From the NCBI GenBank assembly GCA_963693285.1, contig OY848919.1, positions 5,672,136-5,736,135 on the forward strand: 64,000 nucleotides of DNA. The letters are read 5' to 3'. Below the pieces are notes generated by a model, which saw only the letters and a program-made list of their open reading frames with translations, searched no databases and was not told where the DNA came from. Both the position numbers and the translations under genes were made by a program. This document shows, one piece after another, positions 41,171-53,400 of this stretch. Numbering within the stretch: position 1 is the stretch's first letter; every line of letters begins with the position of its first letter. The stretch comes from Xestospongia muta (taxonomy: Eukaryota; Porifera; Demospongiae; Haplosclerida; Petrosiidae).

Positions 41171-44100
41171 ATGTTACAGATATTCTTTTTTATCTTGCCA
41201 ATTCTCTTTTCTTGCTTAATGCGATGTAGTGGAAAGAGTAATCACATCTTTCCAGTTAATTCACCCTCTGATTTAGAGCAGTACCTGTGTAACACAACAT
41301 GGTCCTCTCAATACCTTGTGTTCTTGTTAAACAGTTCCGTTAACTACACCATTTCACCTGGTGAGTTTTGTCAAGTGGCAACTCAACAAAGAAGCATAAT
41401 TGAAATATGCAGTGATTCTTCTACAGAATCAGCAAATATAACATGTGTTCATAATGATACAAGGCAGACATTTTCGCAGCCAAGACGAGGTCTAGTTTTC
41501 TTCAACTCTCGAGTGACTCTTAAACATTTGGTGATTAAGAATTGTGGTACATATCTCACTACTATACAAGATACTGCAATCACTAACTACATAAATAGTT
41601 CATCTCTGTATTACACTTCATCTCATGCTGCTGCTTTATTTTTTGTTCATTGTCAGGTCAATATAATTCAAGTTAACGTCTATTACTCATATGGGTTTGC
41701 TATGATTGGTATAAATTTATATAACTCTACTATTGATAATGTTAGTATGTCTTATTCATCATATAGTCTTGAAATTTATCAAACTAACAATCAGAGCATT
41801 GGAAGTGGCTTTCTTCTTCATTACATGGATATTAACAACGCTTTGCAAGAAAAGAACAGTGTTGAACAAGTATCTGATATATATATTAATGATGCCTCTT
41901 TCTCATATAACTATGATTACAACACTCATTCTTGCATTACTGATATCTACTATAACAAACATTCATCATCTTTTGGTGGTTCCTATCCTATTGTCAATGC
42001 AGCTGGGCTAACAATACTTTACACACAACAGAATACTAGTGGTCAGGTGTCAGTTTATATAAGTGAGTCACATTTTGTTTATAATAGTGGTAGTTTTGCA
42101 GGTGGTATGTTTATTTTACAACATCACGCTATTGCTGTCACTAACACAACAATTACCAATACAGTATTCAATCATAACATTAACTATCGGCACTGTCATG
42201 GAGCAGCTATTGTGTTTTATTGGTATTCATTACATGAATCTATAAATAAAGAAGATTAACACCACTCTATTTTTATAACACATCTTTTTTAAAACACGAA
42301 GGTATTGACAACTGGCCAATAAGCAATTTGGACTATGGAGCTGTCTACATTGGTGTTATCAATCCTGGGCTTGCTCATCTTGATATTCTTTTTAGTAGAT
42401 GTACATTTTCAAAAAATCTTGTCGCAAATACAGGAGCTTGTCTATATGCCACAATCTATCAGTTTGATGACAATACAGGTGATGTCTCTATTATATTGGA
42501 CAGTACTAATGCAACAAAGAATTCTCAATATATTAGAATCCCATTTGTATCATCAGCTGGTATATTTTATTTCCAAAGAATTACTAAAGTTAACATCACT
42601 GGGACATCTATCTTCAGTAACAATTATGGATCAGTTATAAGTTCTAAAGGCTCAAATGTCTATCTATCTGGTAATTTAACTTTTAAAAATAATCACGCCA
42701 CAAATGGCCCTGCAATTCTTCTCGTAGGCAGCTGTCAATTACATTTTATGAACGAAGTTATAGCCAAGTTTACTAATAATTGGGCTGAGTTAATGGGAGG
42801 AGCTATACATGCTAGAGGTGATGGAAAGTGCGCCATACAAATTGACTCAAATGTTGAACAAGTAATGTTCTCAGACAATGAAGCAAGAAGAGCTGGAATA
42901 TCAATATATGCAGAGCCTATATTCTCATGTTATATCAACTATTCAGAAAGTCTTAAATCTCCTAATGAAACAATGGCATATTATTATCAACACTTCAATT
43001 TTATAAAAACAAAATCAAATTCGTCTTCTTTGCTTCAAGTTTCAACTATTCCACAAACGCTTACAGAAGGTGCTGACATGCAACCACCTCTACAAATATA
43101 TCCAGGACAGGAAATTTATTACTGTATTTCAGCTATTGATGCTCTTGATAGAAACGTTTATTCTACCATAGCAATTGATATTGTTAGAAATTATTCTCAA
43201 CATAATATTCCTAAAACAGCAAAAGTCTGGTTATCTTTTGATGACCAAGAACAATTGATACAAGAAGGCAAAAATTGCACAAACATTAGTGTGACTGTTC
43301 ATAGAAATGACAATAGTACTATTATTATATCTGCAATGATCGTATTCTCTCTTTCCACACAATCAGCAATTTTAACAAAAAGTGTTAACATTTATCCATG
43401 TCCACCAGGATTTGATTTAAATAAGACAATGGGAGTCTGTGAACTTTCATCTTCATTTGATAACTTCAGAAAACATCATCACCTTACAGTCCCCATTATT
43501 GGTAATATTAGTAGTCAGACAATAACAAGACTATTCACATTTCTCTCTTGGGCAGGAACAATAGAATATGAGAACAAAACAAAGACACAATTTGGTGTAT
43601 CTTTAGCTTGTCCAATTGGACATTGTAATAGCAATCAGACACTACCTTACTTCTACAGTGGTGACTTATCATCTAATCAAAGCTTTAAATTGTCTTATGG
43701 TATCACAGACTATCATCCACCATTGTGTTTATATCAACGTGAAGGAACATTATGTGGTAGATGTAGTGAGGGATTAAGTGTAGTATTTGGGTCTACAGAA
43801 TGTCAGGATTGTAGTAATACTTGGATAACATCAGTAAGTATTTATCTAGTCATTGGCCCACTTCTTATTTACCTGTTATATGCTCTTAAACTTACATTAA
43901 CAAGTGGTACACTGAATGGAATTATTTTCTATGCTCAGGCTGCTAATTGTGGTTTACTTAACATGTTAAGATATCACTACTTTAAATCTTCAATTGATGG
44001 TTTGTCAAAATTTGCTATATTTATTATCCGTGTTTTAAATCTTGAGACAGACTATCCTAGATGTTTTTACAATGGAATGACAGAGTTATGGAAAACTGGC

Positions 44101-44645
44101 TTTCATTTTGTGTTTCCGCTTTATCTTCTAACAATAGTCGTTGTCCTGATGATGTGCTATGTATGGTGTATATGCCAAATACAGAGCTACTAATCTTTAT
44201 TCTCTCTTTTTTACAACAAATCTAATGTTGTTAATTTTCCTTGTCTTTCAAGCATATATCAAACCATTTAGAAGTAAATTAATCAATCTTCTTGATAGTG
44301 GTTTGGTGATGAATATAACACTTATTTACCTCACTTATTACTATGTTTTTTACAAGGATTCATTAATTATAAAAATAATCTGTTTTTCTTCTGTGTTTCT
44401 GACATTTGTGACATTAGTGATGGTCATTGTATATCATATACTCTGGGTTTGCAGAAAGCTTAACATTGTAAAAAGATGGCTTGAAAGCAAATGTGAGAAA
44501 CTTCGTCTGTGGTACACGAAAGTCTCATCATCATTTACTCATAAAACAACTTAACAGACAACCACTATTAACAGATGCCAATGACTCATTTTATGGTTCA
44601 TGCTCAGAGTTTAGAGAGCCTGTCCTAGGACACTGCAGTGATTGA
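41171..44645 (+). pseudogene. R5: class A receptor pseudogene with internal deletion
   Basis: ATG 41171 opens the signal peptide (MLQIFFFILPILFSCLMRC) and an intact N-terminal 362 codons. A 1-nt deletion near 42245 (HESINKED then stop) shifts the frame. The next 620 codons are open to about 44150, where about 395 nt present in R6 (53462-53857) are missing. This removes several membrane segments and the HAPYKEGKQYW motif and shifts the frame again. A third lesion, one extra T at about 44550 (ACAACTTAACAGAC), precedes the tail NDSFYGSCSEF and REPVLGHCSD, TGA 44643-44645. It is non-functional as a full receptor. The first frameshift alone would leave a secreted ectodomain fragment. Confidence 0.9.
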
Positions 44646-45180
44646 CTAAACAATTTTTAGTGTGTATATTATAAACAAGTTACCTTTGTGTGTATGTGTG
44701 TACCTATATGAGTATATATGTATATATAGTGTGTTTTGTTTGTATGTGTAATTATAGTTAGAAAATTAATTTATATTTTTTTGTATGAAAAAAACTTGGA
44801 AAAACATTACTTTTAAAAATAATAATAGTCTAGCTTAACTAATAGAGATTTTGAATTGATCTTGTCACAAGCTAATGGTCTAGCAGTTATTGGGAGTCAT
44901 TTCTAATCAAGTATGTATGTAATATGTATGTAATGATATGGCATTATGTTGTATATGTAATTAATGCCATACATAATGAATAATGATAATATAATCATAT
45001 GATAGAAATAACTTCCAATAGTTAGTTATGGCCATTTAAAATTGTGGAATAAACTAGTCCTATACTTTATAGATTATGCTCACTTGTATATTGTTGTACA
45101 CTGAACTAATCTATATCCCAAAGTTAACTATATATAACAAAATATGGAGTTTTGGTTCTATTAGATGTATCAATGTTAAC
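44646..45180 (+). repeat. Class A 3' flank of R5
   Basis: Closely similar to the flank of R1 (2318-2830), including GGAGTCATTTC and the AATAAACTAGTCC block. The match stops at about 45180, where sequence shared with the inverted-repeat arm (57805 onward) begins. Confidence 0.65.
45048..45053 (+). promoter_or_regulatory. Candidate polyadenylation signal AATAAA (R5)
   Basis: Conserved hexamer about 400 nt after the last R5 codon, aligned with those of R1, R3 and R6. Confidence 0.35.
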
Positions 45181-45284
45181 TATTCTAGATACCATAGTAA
45201 TCCATCAATCTCAACTACAAATTAGTTGTTTAAAATAACTGAATAATTTGATCATTGACTAATACAATGTTTTTCTGTAAGAAT

Positions 45285-45740
45285 AAAACTGTTTACCTGT
45301 TATTTGTTCTCAGACTTATAGTAACAACTGATACACTAAATGGAATGACATGAAATGTGAACAACCACGTTTATATCATTGTGTTGGTCCATTGTGTGGT
45401 AGTCGCAGTAGATTTAAGAACACCAAAGTTAGTATGTTTTTGGTTCTAATCTCTTGACAATAGTTGTTGTCCTCATTATCTTTGGTCATTTTTCTCCATG
45501 GCTTTCAAACACAATAGCTCTTTTCTCAGTTCAGGTACTGGTTACAATTCTTAAGCCTATTGTTAACAATTATTTATGTGTTCACCTCAGCAAAAATCTC
45601 TTATGATTTACATACATTAATGTTTATTGCTTGTGGTGGTCGATCATTTTCCTCTATGGCTTTCTAACACAAGAGCTCATTTTTTAGTTCAGGTACTGCT
45701 TACAACTTTTGACAATTATTGTCATAAGGTAGAAACGCTG
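45285..45740 (+). pseudogene. Receptor relic, also found in both inverted-repeat arms
   Basis: Short decayed pieces of class B type: VYLLFVLRLIVTTDTLNGM (45290-45350), a Cys stalk piece PLCGSRSRFKNTKVSMF (45390-45440), LLTIVVVLIIFGHFSPWLSN (45450-45510) and a partly duplicated later segment. Versions of the same relic lie at 57900-58440 (plus) and 55284-55700 (minus). Order is scrambled relative to an intact receptor. Confidence 0.55.
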
Positions 45741-45788
45741 GTGCATTTAAATCTTCTTTCAACCACACACTTGCAGGATCTACCTACA
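45722..45788 (-). pseudogene. Small exon relic related to 58609-58806
   Basis: After a TTTTGTAG acceptor on the minus strand it reads VDPASVWLKEDLNAPAFLPY and then loses similarity. It matches the start of the longer minus-strand exon at 58806 (VWFKENLSAQGFLPDG). Family not recognised. Confidence 0.4.
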
Positions 45789-46332
45789 AAATTTAGATAG
45801 AAGACAGAATAATAAAACAATTAGCACTCACATTAAACATTCTTAACAACACTCTTGAAGAAATATGTCCAGTTTATAAGTCTATTTCAAAGTGTTTTGG
45901 TCACGGACAAATGTGACAGTCTGTGATTGAGGGGGGGGTTGGCACACGACTCAATCTTGGAGTGGACAAATAACGATTTAATTTCTGATAGAATGATAGA
46001 GAATGTACACCAAAGCAAAATGGATCAATGCCATACAACTCCAGAGAGCAAAACAGCACTGGCCAAACTAGGGTGATGACTTCTTAGACAAACTGAAAAG
46101 AGAGAAAGAGTACCAGTGAGTTAACTATATCGAGAGGCAAAAAATTACATTACACCACAAGAGCAAGGCAAACTAGATTGGTTAAGTCTTGTGGCAATTG
46201 GACTGTCAAAGCTCTATTGGAGAGAGATACAGTAGCTAGTCTGTTGATTATACCATATACTACGACAGCAGGGCCAAATTCTTCATCTAAAATCCCAAAA
46301 TTAGCTTAATGATACCTTAAGGAGGGACTAAC
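45789..46332. other. Unique DNA with exon-like minus-strand ORF
   Basis: A stretch with a more balanced base composition than its surroundings. On the minus strand 46290-46150 reads DEEFGPAVVVYGIINRLATV, SLSNRALTVQLPQDLTNLVC and LALVV, then TAA. It looks coding by composition and has no copy elsewhere in the window. I do not recognise it. A G run (45931-45939) lies in the same region. Confidence 0.35.
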
Positions 46333-47721
46333 ACTAGCTAACAATTAGATAAAGTGACTATCTTTAATATTACAACTAGATCCTGAGACTAAGTTTAAGG
46401 TTGGTAGATTAACTCACAAGAGAGTTTACAGATACGTTTTAATTTAAATCGAACAGTTTTTGATCAAAACAAACCGATGACAACATAATATAATAACGGC
46501 CAACTTAGAAAGAAACACCAGCATAATTTATTGAGTGAAATGTGTTTTAGCTCACAATATAGTGCCCAGACGATGTGTGATAGCCATCATGAGTCAAAAA
46601 AGATCAAAGTAGTGAGATCAAAACCGATACTATGCAATAGGAAGATAGTTGGAATGTGGCAATGTGTACTAACTGCGCTTGCATAAAATAACTTGAGGTC
46701 ATCGTGTTCTTATTATATCAACTTTGAACTTTAACAGACAATAAAGCAAGAAAATATCATGCTAATATTGTCACAGATATTCTGTTATGTAAATGAAGTA
46801 TAGCACACATTTGCGAAAGATGTGACTTTTATTATTAACACAGCTGTAAAATAAAATACGGAAGCCGCAGACGGACATTCCAATTCCTATATCTTTCACG
46901 CACCTTTGCATATGAAAAAATTCCAATTAACGACCAAGTTGTTGAGTTTAATTTCTTACTCCTAATTCCATTTTTGCCGCGTGAGCCATTTCTAGGCTTT
47001 TCTTGTTACTCAATAAAACGCGGAGCGCGAGTAACACAAACCGTCTCTTAAAATCGAACGTTAGCGAGATGTTTCCAGTTGGGTTTGGTTCCTGATTTTG
47101 GTTGTATATTGGATTTGGAACCCATCAACTGCATCTTTAATTGGAGTATAAGGTACACTTAATTGGAATATAAGGTTCGCTGAAGAAATTGGAAAAAGGA
47201 ATAGAAATGTCGGATCCATCTGAAGCTTCTGTACTACAGAGTCAAACTGTGGATATGAGTGAAATGGCTCTTGCCTTCTCTCCTTTAGAACAGGACTTGA
47301 TTCCAAAAGATCAATACCAAAAGGATTGGATCTTGTTAGTGAGCCACCCAGAGCCTCGTATTCTTGAACAGTATCACTGACTATGGGAATTAGAGGAACC
47401 ACATGATTCTTTTTCTTTATAAGTATGTCAGGTATGCCCTTTTCTGTAAGACAATATCAACTAAAATAGATGTTGTGAAACTTACTCAGAATACGATGAT
47501 TATTTCAAGATTTTTAACAATTTTTGTTCCAAAATTTACAACTCTAATAGTTACCAAGACACACAAAATTTATGTGTCCATTAACCATATTCATTACATG
47601 GTCATTCTCCATTTCTGTTAAACATTGTTTGATGGGATAATTTACCCTTAAATTAATTCTTCCCACATACTCTCAACCACATGATTCTGCTATTAAGAGT
47701 AGATAATAAGAAATTTACTTG

Positions 47722-47729
47722 ATTGCATG
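47722..47729. repeat. Left 8-bp target-site duplication ATTGCATG
   Basis: Identical octamer at 48277-48284. Single copy in the empty site of copy A (6127-6134). Confidence 0.85.
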
Positions 47730-48276
47730 CAGTGTTGTTTTAGTACAGCAAAGGTATTTTAGTTGTAGTTATAGTACTTTAGAGTAAATTATTATTAGTT
47801 ACAGTTACAGTTATAATTGAGCCATAGCTTCAATTTTTTTAGTTATAGTATGATGTTCATTATTTTATTTTAGTTATAGTTCTAGTTTTAGTTATGGTAT
47901 TTATTAATGATTTTTCATAACAATCAAGTAAGCAAAATCATTAAAGCAAAATTGCTTTGTTCACTCTAAGAAGTGTCTCTCTCTCTAAGTTTTGTCCACT
48001 CAAATGGTTACACTTCCCTTTACATGTATCACCACTGACAGAAAACACCCTCTCTACCGGGGCAGAAGATGCAGGAACTGACAATTAAAAAGGTGTGGTC
48101 AAGTATTAGTTCAATATTCAATTGTTATTTTAGTTATAGTTGAAAGTAGATATTTTTAGTACAGTTTTAGTTAGTTCTATATAAAAGCTAAGTATTTTAG
48201 TTTAGTTAACTAATAATGAAATTTGTTAATACTAAAATAGATTTAGTTATAGTTATAGTTAACTAACACATCACTG
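47730..48276. mobile_element. hAT-type MITE, 547 bp
   Basis: Ends CAGTGTTGTTTTAGT (left) and, on the other strand, CAGTGATGTGTTAGT (right), giving 13 of 15 matching terminal bases. It is flanked by the 8-bp duplication ATTGCATG. Eight-base target duplications and CAGTG ends are hallmarks of hAT elements. The inside is rich in TTTTAGTTATAG repeats, with a less repetitive centre (CTCTCTCTAAGTTTTGTCC ... CTACCGGGGCAGAAGATGCA), and codes for nothing. It depends on a transposase elsewhere. Confidence 0.9.
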
Positions 48277-48293
48277 ATTGCATGCAGCTTACC

Positions 48294-48371
48294 ATCGTTG
48301 AAGGTGTGGCTGAATCTAAATCGTTGAAGGTGTGGCTGAATCTAAATCGTTGAAGGTGTGGCTGTGTCTAA
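48294..48371. repeat. 26-bp tandem repeat, three copies
   Basis: ATCGTTGAAGGTGTGGCTGA starts at 48294, 48320 and 48346. Copy A has one unit (6147 on). It lies 10 bp beyond the MITE and inside the integrase intron or exon edge, so it arose after duplication of the unit. Confidence 0.85.
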
Positions 48372-49748
48372 TGTGGCTGAATTTTTCTTGAATAAACAAC
48401 AAAAGATACCATTCCTTTCCCTTATCAACACGCACTTGATCCCAAATACCAAAATTCAATAGCAGAGGTCTACATAAAAAGAAAACTGATATGATGATTC
48501 TTACAAGGGCCTATAGCTAGTTATAGCACATGCACTATATCACTTGATGCAATCCCTTCATCTGAATATATATAGGGTATTTGATGTATTTGAATATAAA
48601 AAGTTTACCGTATAGTAGTAGGTTGTTTAGACGTAAATTTTGTAAGTATTTTTTGGTGGATTGAAGATTCATTTATTACTTTTCATACATGCATGATTAC
48701 ATGTTTGTCTTCAAGCAATTAGCAAATTTACCAAATCATCCTGCCAACCTATATGGCATTTTCTTGTGATCTTACCTGAGGACATGTTCATAGATCTCCA
48801 AGTTGTTCTTTAATAGCATACTAGCAAAACCGACAATTTTCCTACTAAATCCATCAATGCAGCAAATGTGATTTACTTCATATCTGACTAACTCATCATT
48901 TTGATCCATGTGTAATTTTTGCCCAAAAAAATTTAGCTATAATGGAATAGGATTCAATTTCCTTCCTGTGTCTTTTCGTCTTGCTTGATGATAAACAGGA
49001 GTAATATCTCTTAAAACTTTTCCTACATGGACCTCAGAAGAACGCATTCCCTCCGAGGCCAAAAAGCCAGTTAGTGTCTTTCGACCATATACAGGTCCAA
49101 CCAATGCATAATATAAGAAAGCACTTATAAACTTATCCCTTGATTAAATAATTCACCTTATGAACTGCCCTGCTAACAGCATTACTTATCTGAAAATAAG
49201 TTGGCCTTCAGGTTTTGTGAATATTTTTTAAGTTCCAAAACCTCTTGATAGATTGTATGCTAGCCCCCTGGTGTTTGGAAATCTTTTTTTAAGTACTTGG
49301 AAAAGTCTTTGTACGTCCATTGTTCTTGTTCAATTTTTAGTATAACCAAGTCTTTAATATCAATCAATCGTGCCAACTTGATTTAACTGATGTTAAGATA
49401 TAGTATTGCACAATAGTAATCTGATTTGCCTGATTATGTATACGTACTTACGCTTTAAATGTGAAATTAAATACCATATATATAATGTATTAGACGAACT
49501 GATAGAAGTCAATTTTGAGACAAAATACCTACCAGATAGAGCCTGTAGCACCAATTCTTGAGAGAGAGTAACAGTGCAAAAACAGGTCAAACGTCACTGA
49601 GACTAACGTCAGAGTGTCAAAAAGATCAGAGATAGAGAGACGAATTGGGAACACAAGCAGGACAAAGTCTTATTTTATAGATAATAGTCAACTGGTCAGA
49701 CCTAAATAAATTGCAAATTTTTTTTGGAATTTTCGTTTCTTAGGAAGA

Positions 49749-49800
49749 ATTCGGCGCGTAATGGTGGAAATCGTGTCTTTCAGGAATTTCAGGATATGAA
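49749..49800. repeat. GC-richer motif, single unit (copy B)
   Basis: ATTCGGCGCGTAATGGTGGA occurs once here, against two 38-bp units in copies A and C. It is followed by the same TTTCAGGATATGAAATGGCGG. Confidence 0.6.
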
Positions 49801-49829
49801 ATGGCGGAAAAATACACTGATCATACTGG

Positions 49830-50115
49830 ATTACTCAATGATGCTTAACTTGATCTTTATTTTCATGACAACGTGGTTTTTTCTTATTAAAAATCAAGAT
49901 GCAATAATTGAAATATTTATGCCAGTCAGCCTTACAATTTTGTCTTTTTTTTCTTTCTATCGTGTTTTCTGAGTTAAAAGAAATGTTACCCTTAATACAA
50001 GCATTCTACAATTCATTTAATATATAAAGAAAAGATCTGTTGCTGATGAACAACAATGTTCTCAAATGCAGTGATTCTTTCTATGATTCAAATAAATTCT
50101 CTTTTTAATTGATAA
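49830..50115 (+). pseudogene. Receptor 3'-end relic upstream of R6
   Basis: Nearly identical to 7640-7940: LDYSMMLNLIFIFMTTWFFL and the tail-like CSDSFYDSN near 50068-50095. It is part of the segmental unit. Confidence 0.65.
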
Positions 50116-50421
50116 TTCTCTTTCTTAAGAGCAGTAATTTTCATGAATGTAAGAATTATTAGCTCTTAGATTATTTACTTGTTTATTTCATTATGTATAT
50201 TTGTAACTTTTTGTTGATGTCAAGGGAATTATAGTAAATATATGTTTTGTTTGATAGTGTTTTTGTAGATATTACTGTTTTGAGTGTTACAGGTTTCATT
50301 TTTATAATGACAACATAGGCATCATATTAATTTATTATCAAACAGAAAATGTTATAAGCCATTTTGAAGTAATATGTTTAATTGTTTATTTTCATAATCA
50401 TGTTTATAAAGCTTTAACGAG

Positions 50422-50430
50422 TATAAATAG
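50422..50430 (+). promoter_or_regulatory. Core promoter TATA box of R6
   Basis: TATAAATAG 65 nt before ATG 50487, in the shared block TTTAACGAG / AGTAGCTAGTAAACAGACAA. Confidence 0.7.
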
Positions 50431-50486
50431 AGTAGCTAGTAAACAGACAAACTCTAGAAACGATCGTAGCTTTAGGCTACATTGTC

Positions 50487-53400
50487 ATGTTACAGATAGT
50501 CTTTTACGTTTTGTCAATTCTCTTTTCTTGCTTACTACCATGTACTGGAAAGAGTAATGACATCTTTCCAGTTAATTCATCTTGTGATTTAGAGCAGTAC
50601 CTGTGTAACACAACATGGTCCTCTCAATACCTTGTGTTCTTGTTAAACAGTTCTGTCAACTTCACCATTTCACCTGGTGAATTCTGTCAAGTGGCAACTC
50701 AACAAAGAAGCATAATTGAAATACTCAGTGATTCTTCTACAGAATCAGCAAATATAACATGTGTGCATAATGATACAAGGCAGGCATTTTCACAGTCAAG
50801 ACGAGGTCTAGTTTTCTTCAACTCTCAAGTGACTCTTAAACATTTGGTGATTAAGAATTGTGGTACATATCTCACTACTATACAAGATACCGCAATCACT
50901 GAGTACCTCAATAGCTCATCTCTGTATTACACTTCATTTCATGCTGCTGCCTTAGTCTTTGTTCATTGTCAGGTCAATATAACTCATGTTAACGTCTATT
51001 ACTCGTATGGGTTTGCTATGATTGGTATAATTTTATATAACTCTACTATTAATAGTGTTATTATGTCTAATTCATCATATAGTCTTGAAATTTACCAAAC
51101 TAACAATCAGAGTATTGGAAGTGGCTTTCTTCTTCATTACATGGATATTAACAATGCTTTTCAAGAAACGAACAATGTTGAACAGGTATCTGATATACAA
51201 ATCAATGATGCCTCTTTCTTATATAACTATGATTACAACTCTCATTCTTGCATTACTGATACCTACTATAACAAACATTCATCATCTTCTGGTGGCTCCA
51301 ATCCTATTGTCAATGCAGCTGGACTAACAATACTTTACACACAACAGAATACTAGTGGTCAGGTGTCAGTTCATATAAGTGAGTCAAATTTTGTTTATAA
51401 TAGAGGTAGTTTTGCAGGTGGTATGTTTATTTTACAATATCACACAATTGCTGTCACTAACACAACAATTACCAATACAGTATTCTATCATAACATTAAC
51501 TACCAACACTGTCATGGAGCAGCTGTTGTCTTTTATTGGTATTCATTACCTGAATCTAAACATGAAAGAAGATTAACACCACTTTATTTTTATAACACAT
51601 CATTTTTAAAACAAATAGGCATTGAAGACTGGGCAATAAACAGTTTGAACTATGGAGCTGTTTATATTGGTATTGTCAATCCTGGACTTGTTCATCTAAA
51701 TATTCTTTTTAGTAGATGTAAATTTACAAAAAATCTTGTTGTAAATACAGGAGCTTGTCTATATGCCACAGTCTATCAGTTTGATGACAATACAAGTCAT
51801 ATCTCTATTACATTGGACAGTACTAATGCGACAAAGAATTCTCAATATATTAGAATCCCATTTGTATCATCAGCTGGTATATTTTATTTCCAAAGAATAG
51901 CTAAAGTTTACATCACTGGGACATCTATCTTCAGTAACAATTATGGATCAGTTATAAGCTCTAGAGGCTCAAATGTCTATCTATCTGGTAATTTAACTTT
52001 TAATAATAATCACGCCACAAATGGTGCTGCAATTCTTCTCGTAGGCAGCTGTCAATTACATTTTATGAGCGAAGTTATAGCCAAGTTTACTAATAATTGG
52101 GCTGAGTTAATGGGAGGAGCTATACATGCTAGAGGTGATGGAAAGTGCGTCATACAAATTGACTCAAATGTTAAACAACTAATGTTCTCAGACAATGAAG
52201 CAAGAAGAGCTGGAATATCAATATATGCAGAGCCTATATTCTCATGTTATATCAACAACTCAGACTTTCTTAAATCTCCTAATGAAACAATCGCATATTA
52301 TTATCAACACTTCAATTTTACCAAAACGAAATCAAATTCTTCTTTGCTTCAGGTTTCAACTATTCCACAAACACTTAGAGAGGGTGCTGACATGCGACCA
52401 TATCTACAAATATATCCAGGACAAGAAATTTATTACTGTATTTCAGCTGTTGATGCTCTTGATAGAAACATTTATTCTACCATAGCAATTGATATTGTTA
52501 GAACATATTCTCATCATAATATTACTAAAACAATAAAACTGTGGTTGTCTTTTGATGATCAAGAACAACTGGTACAAGAAGGCAAAATTTGCACAAACAT
52601 TAGTGTGACTGTTCATACAAATGTCAGGAGTACTGTTATATCTGGAATGATTGTATTCTCTCTAACCACACAACCAGCAATTTTAACAAGAAGTGTTAAC
52701 ATTTATCCATGTCCACTGGGATTTGATTTAAATAAGACGTTAGGAGTCTGTGGACTTTCATCTTCATTTGATAACTTGAGAAAACATCATCACCTTACAG
52801 TCCCCATTATTGGTAATGTGAGTAGTCAGACAATAACAAGACTTTTCACATTTCTCTCTTGGGCAGGAATAATAGAATATGAGAACAAAACAAAGGCACA
52901 ATTTGGTGTATCTTTAGCTTGTCCAATTGGATATTGTAATAGCAATCAGACACTACCTTACTTCTACAGTGGTGACTTATCATCTAATCAAAGCTTTAAA
53001 TTGTCAGATGGTATTACTGACTATCATCCACCATTGTGTTTATATCAACGTGAAGGAACATTATGTGGTAGATGTAGTGAGGGATTAAGTGTGGTATTTG
53101 GGTCTACAGAATGTCAGGATTGTAGTAATGCTTGGATAACATCAGTAGGTATTTATCTAGTCATTGGGCCACTTCTTATTTACCTGTTATATGCTCTTAA
53201 ACTTACATTAACAAGTGGTACACTGAATGGAATTATTTTCTATGCTCAGGCTGCTAATTGTGGTTTACTTGACATGTTAAGATATCACTACTTTAAATCT
53301 TCAATTGATCGATTATCAGGATTTGCTATATTTATTATCCGTGTTTTGAATCTTGAGACAAACTATCCTAGATGTTTTTACAATGGAATGACAGAGTTAT

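Larger units (their letters stand above)
47061..49380 (-). pseudogene. DDE-integrase-like transposon gene, copy B
   Basis: Same exon order as copy A on the minus strand. The first-exon ATG has become AAG (near 49380). The core exon reads DQNDELVRYEVNHICC, IDGFSRKIVGFASMLLKNNL (48780-48910). The next reads FGIWDQVRVDKGKEWYLLLF (48380-48450), and the last (47402-47061) VPLIPIVSDTVQEYEALGGS, SLTRSNPFGIDLLE and KDAVDGFQIQYTTKIRNQ. Lesions: the same frameshift as copy A at the end of exon 1, a 1-nt loss at the TGGGTAACT position (near 47555), a MITE, and a small tandem duplication near 47150. The DDE-type positions (D in IDG, D in RVDKG) are still readable. Confidence 0.65.
46333..49740. repeat. 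Integrase-bearing segmental duplication unit, copy B
   Basis: Aligns with 4767-7540 from end to end, except for the 547-bp MITE at 47730-48276 and a local 26-bp triplication at 48294. The alignment continues through the receptor relic and promoter into R6, as copy A does into R2. Confidence 0.8.

Noticed and set aside
47189..47380. Plus-strand ORF over the last integrase exon
   Set aside because: Homology between copies A and B supports the minus-strand frame (SDTVQEYEALGGSLTRS), so this is a shadow.
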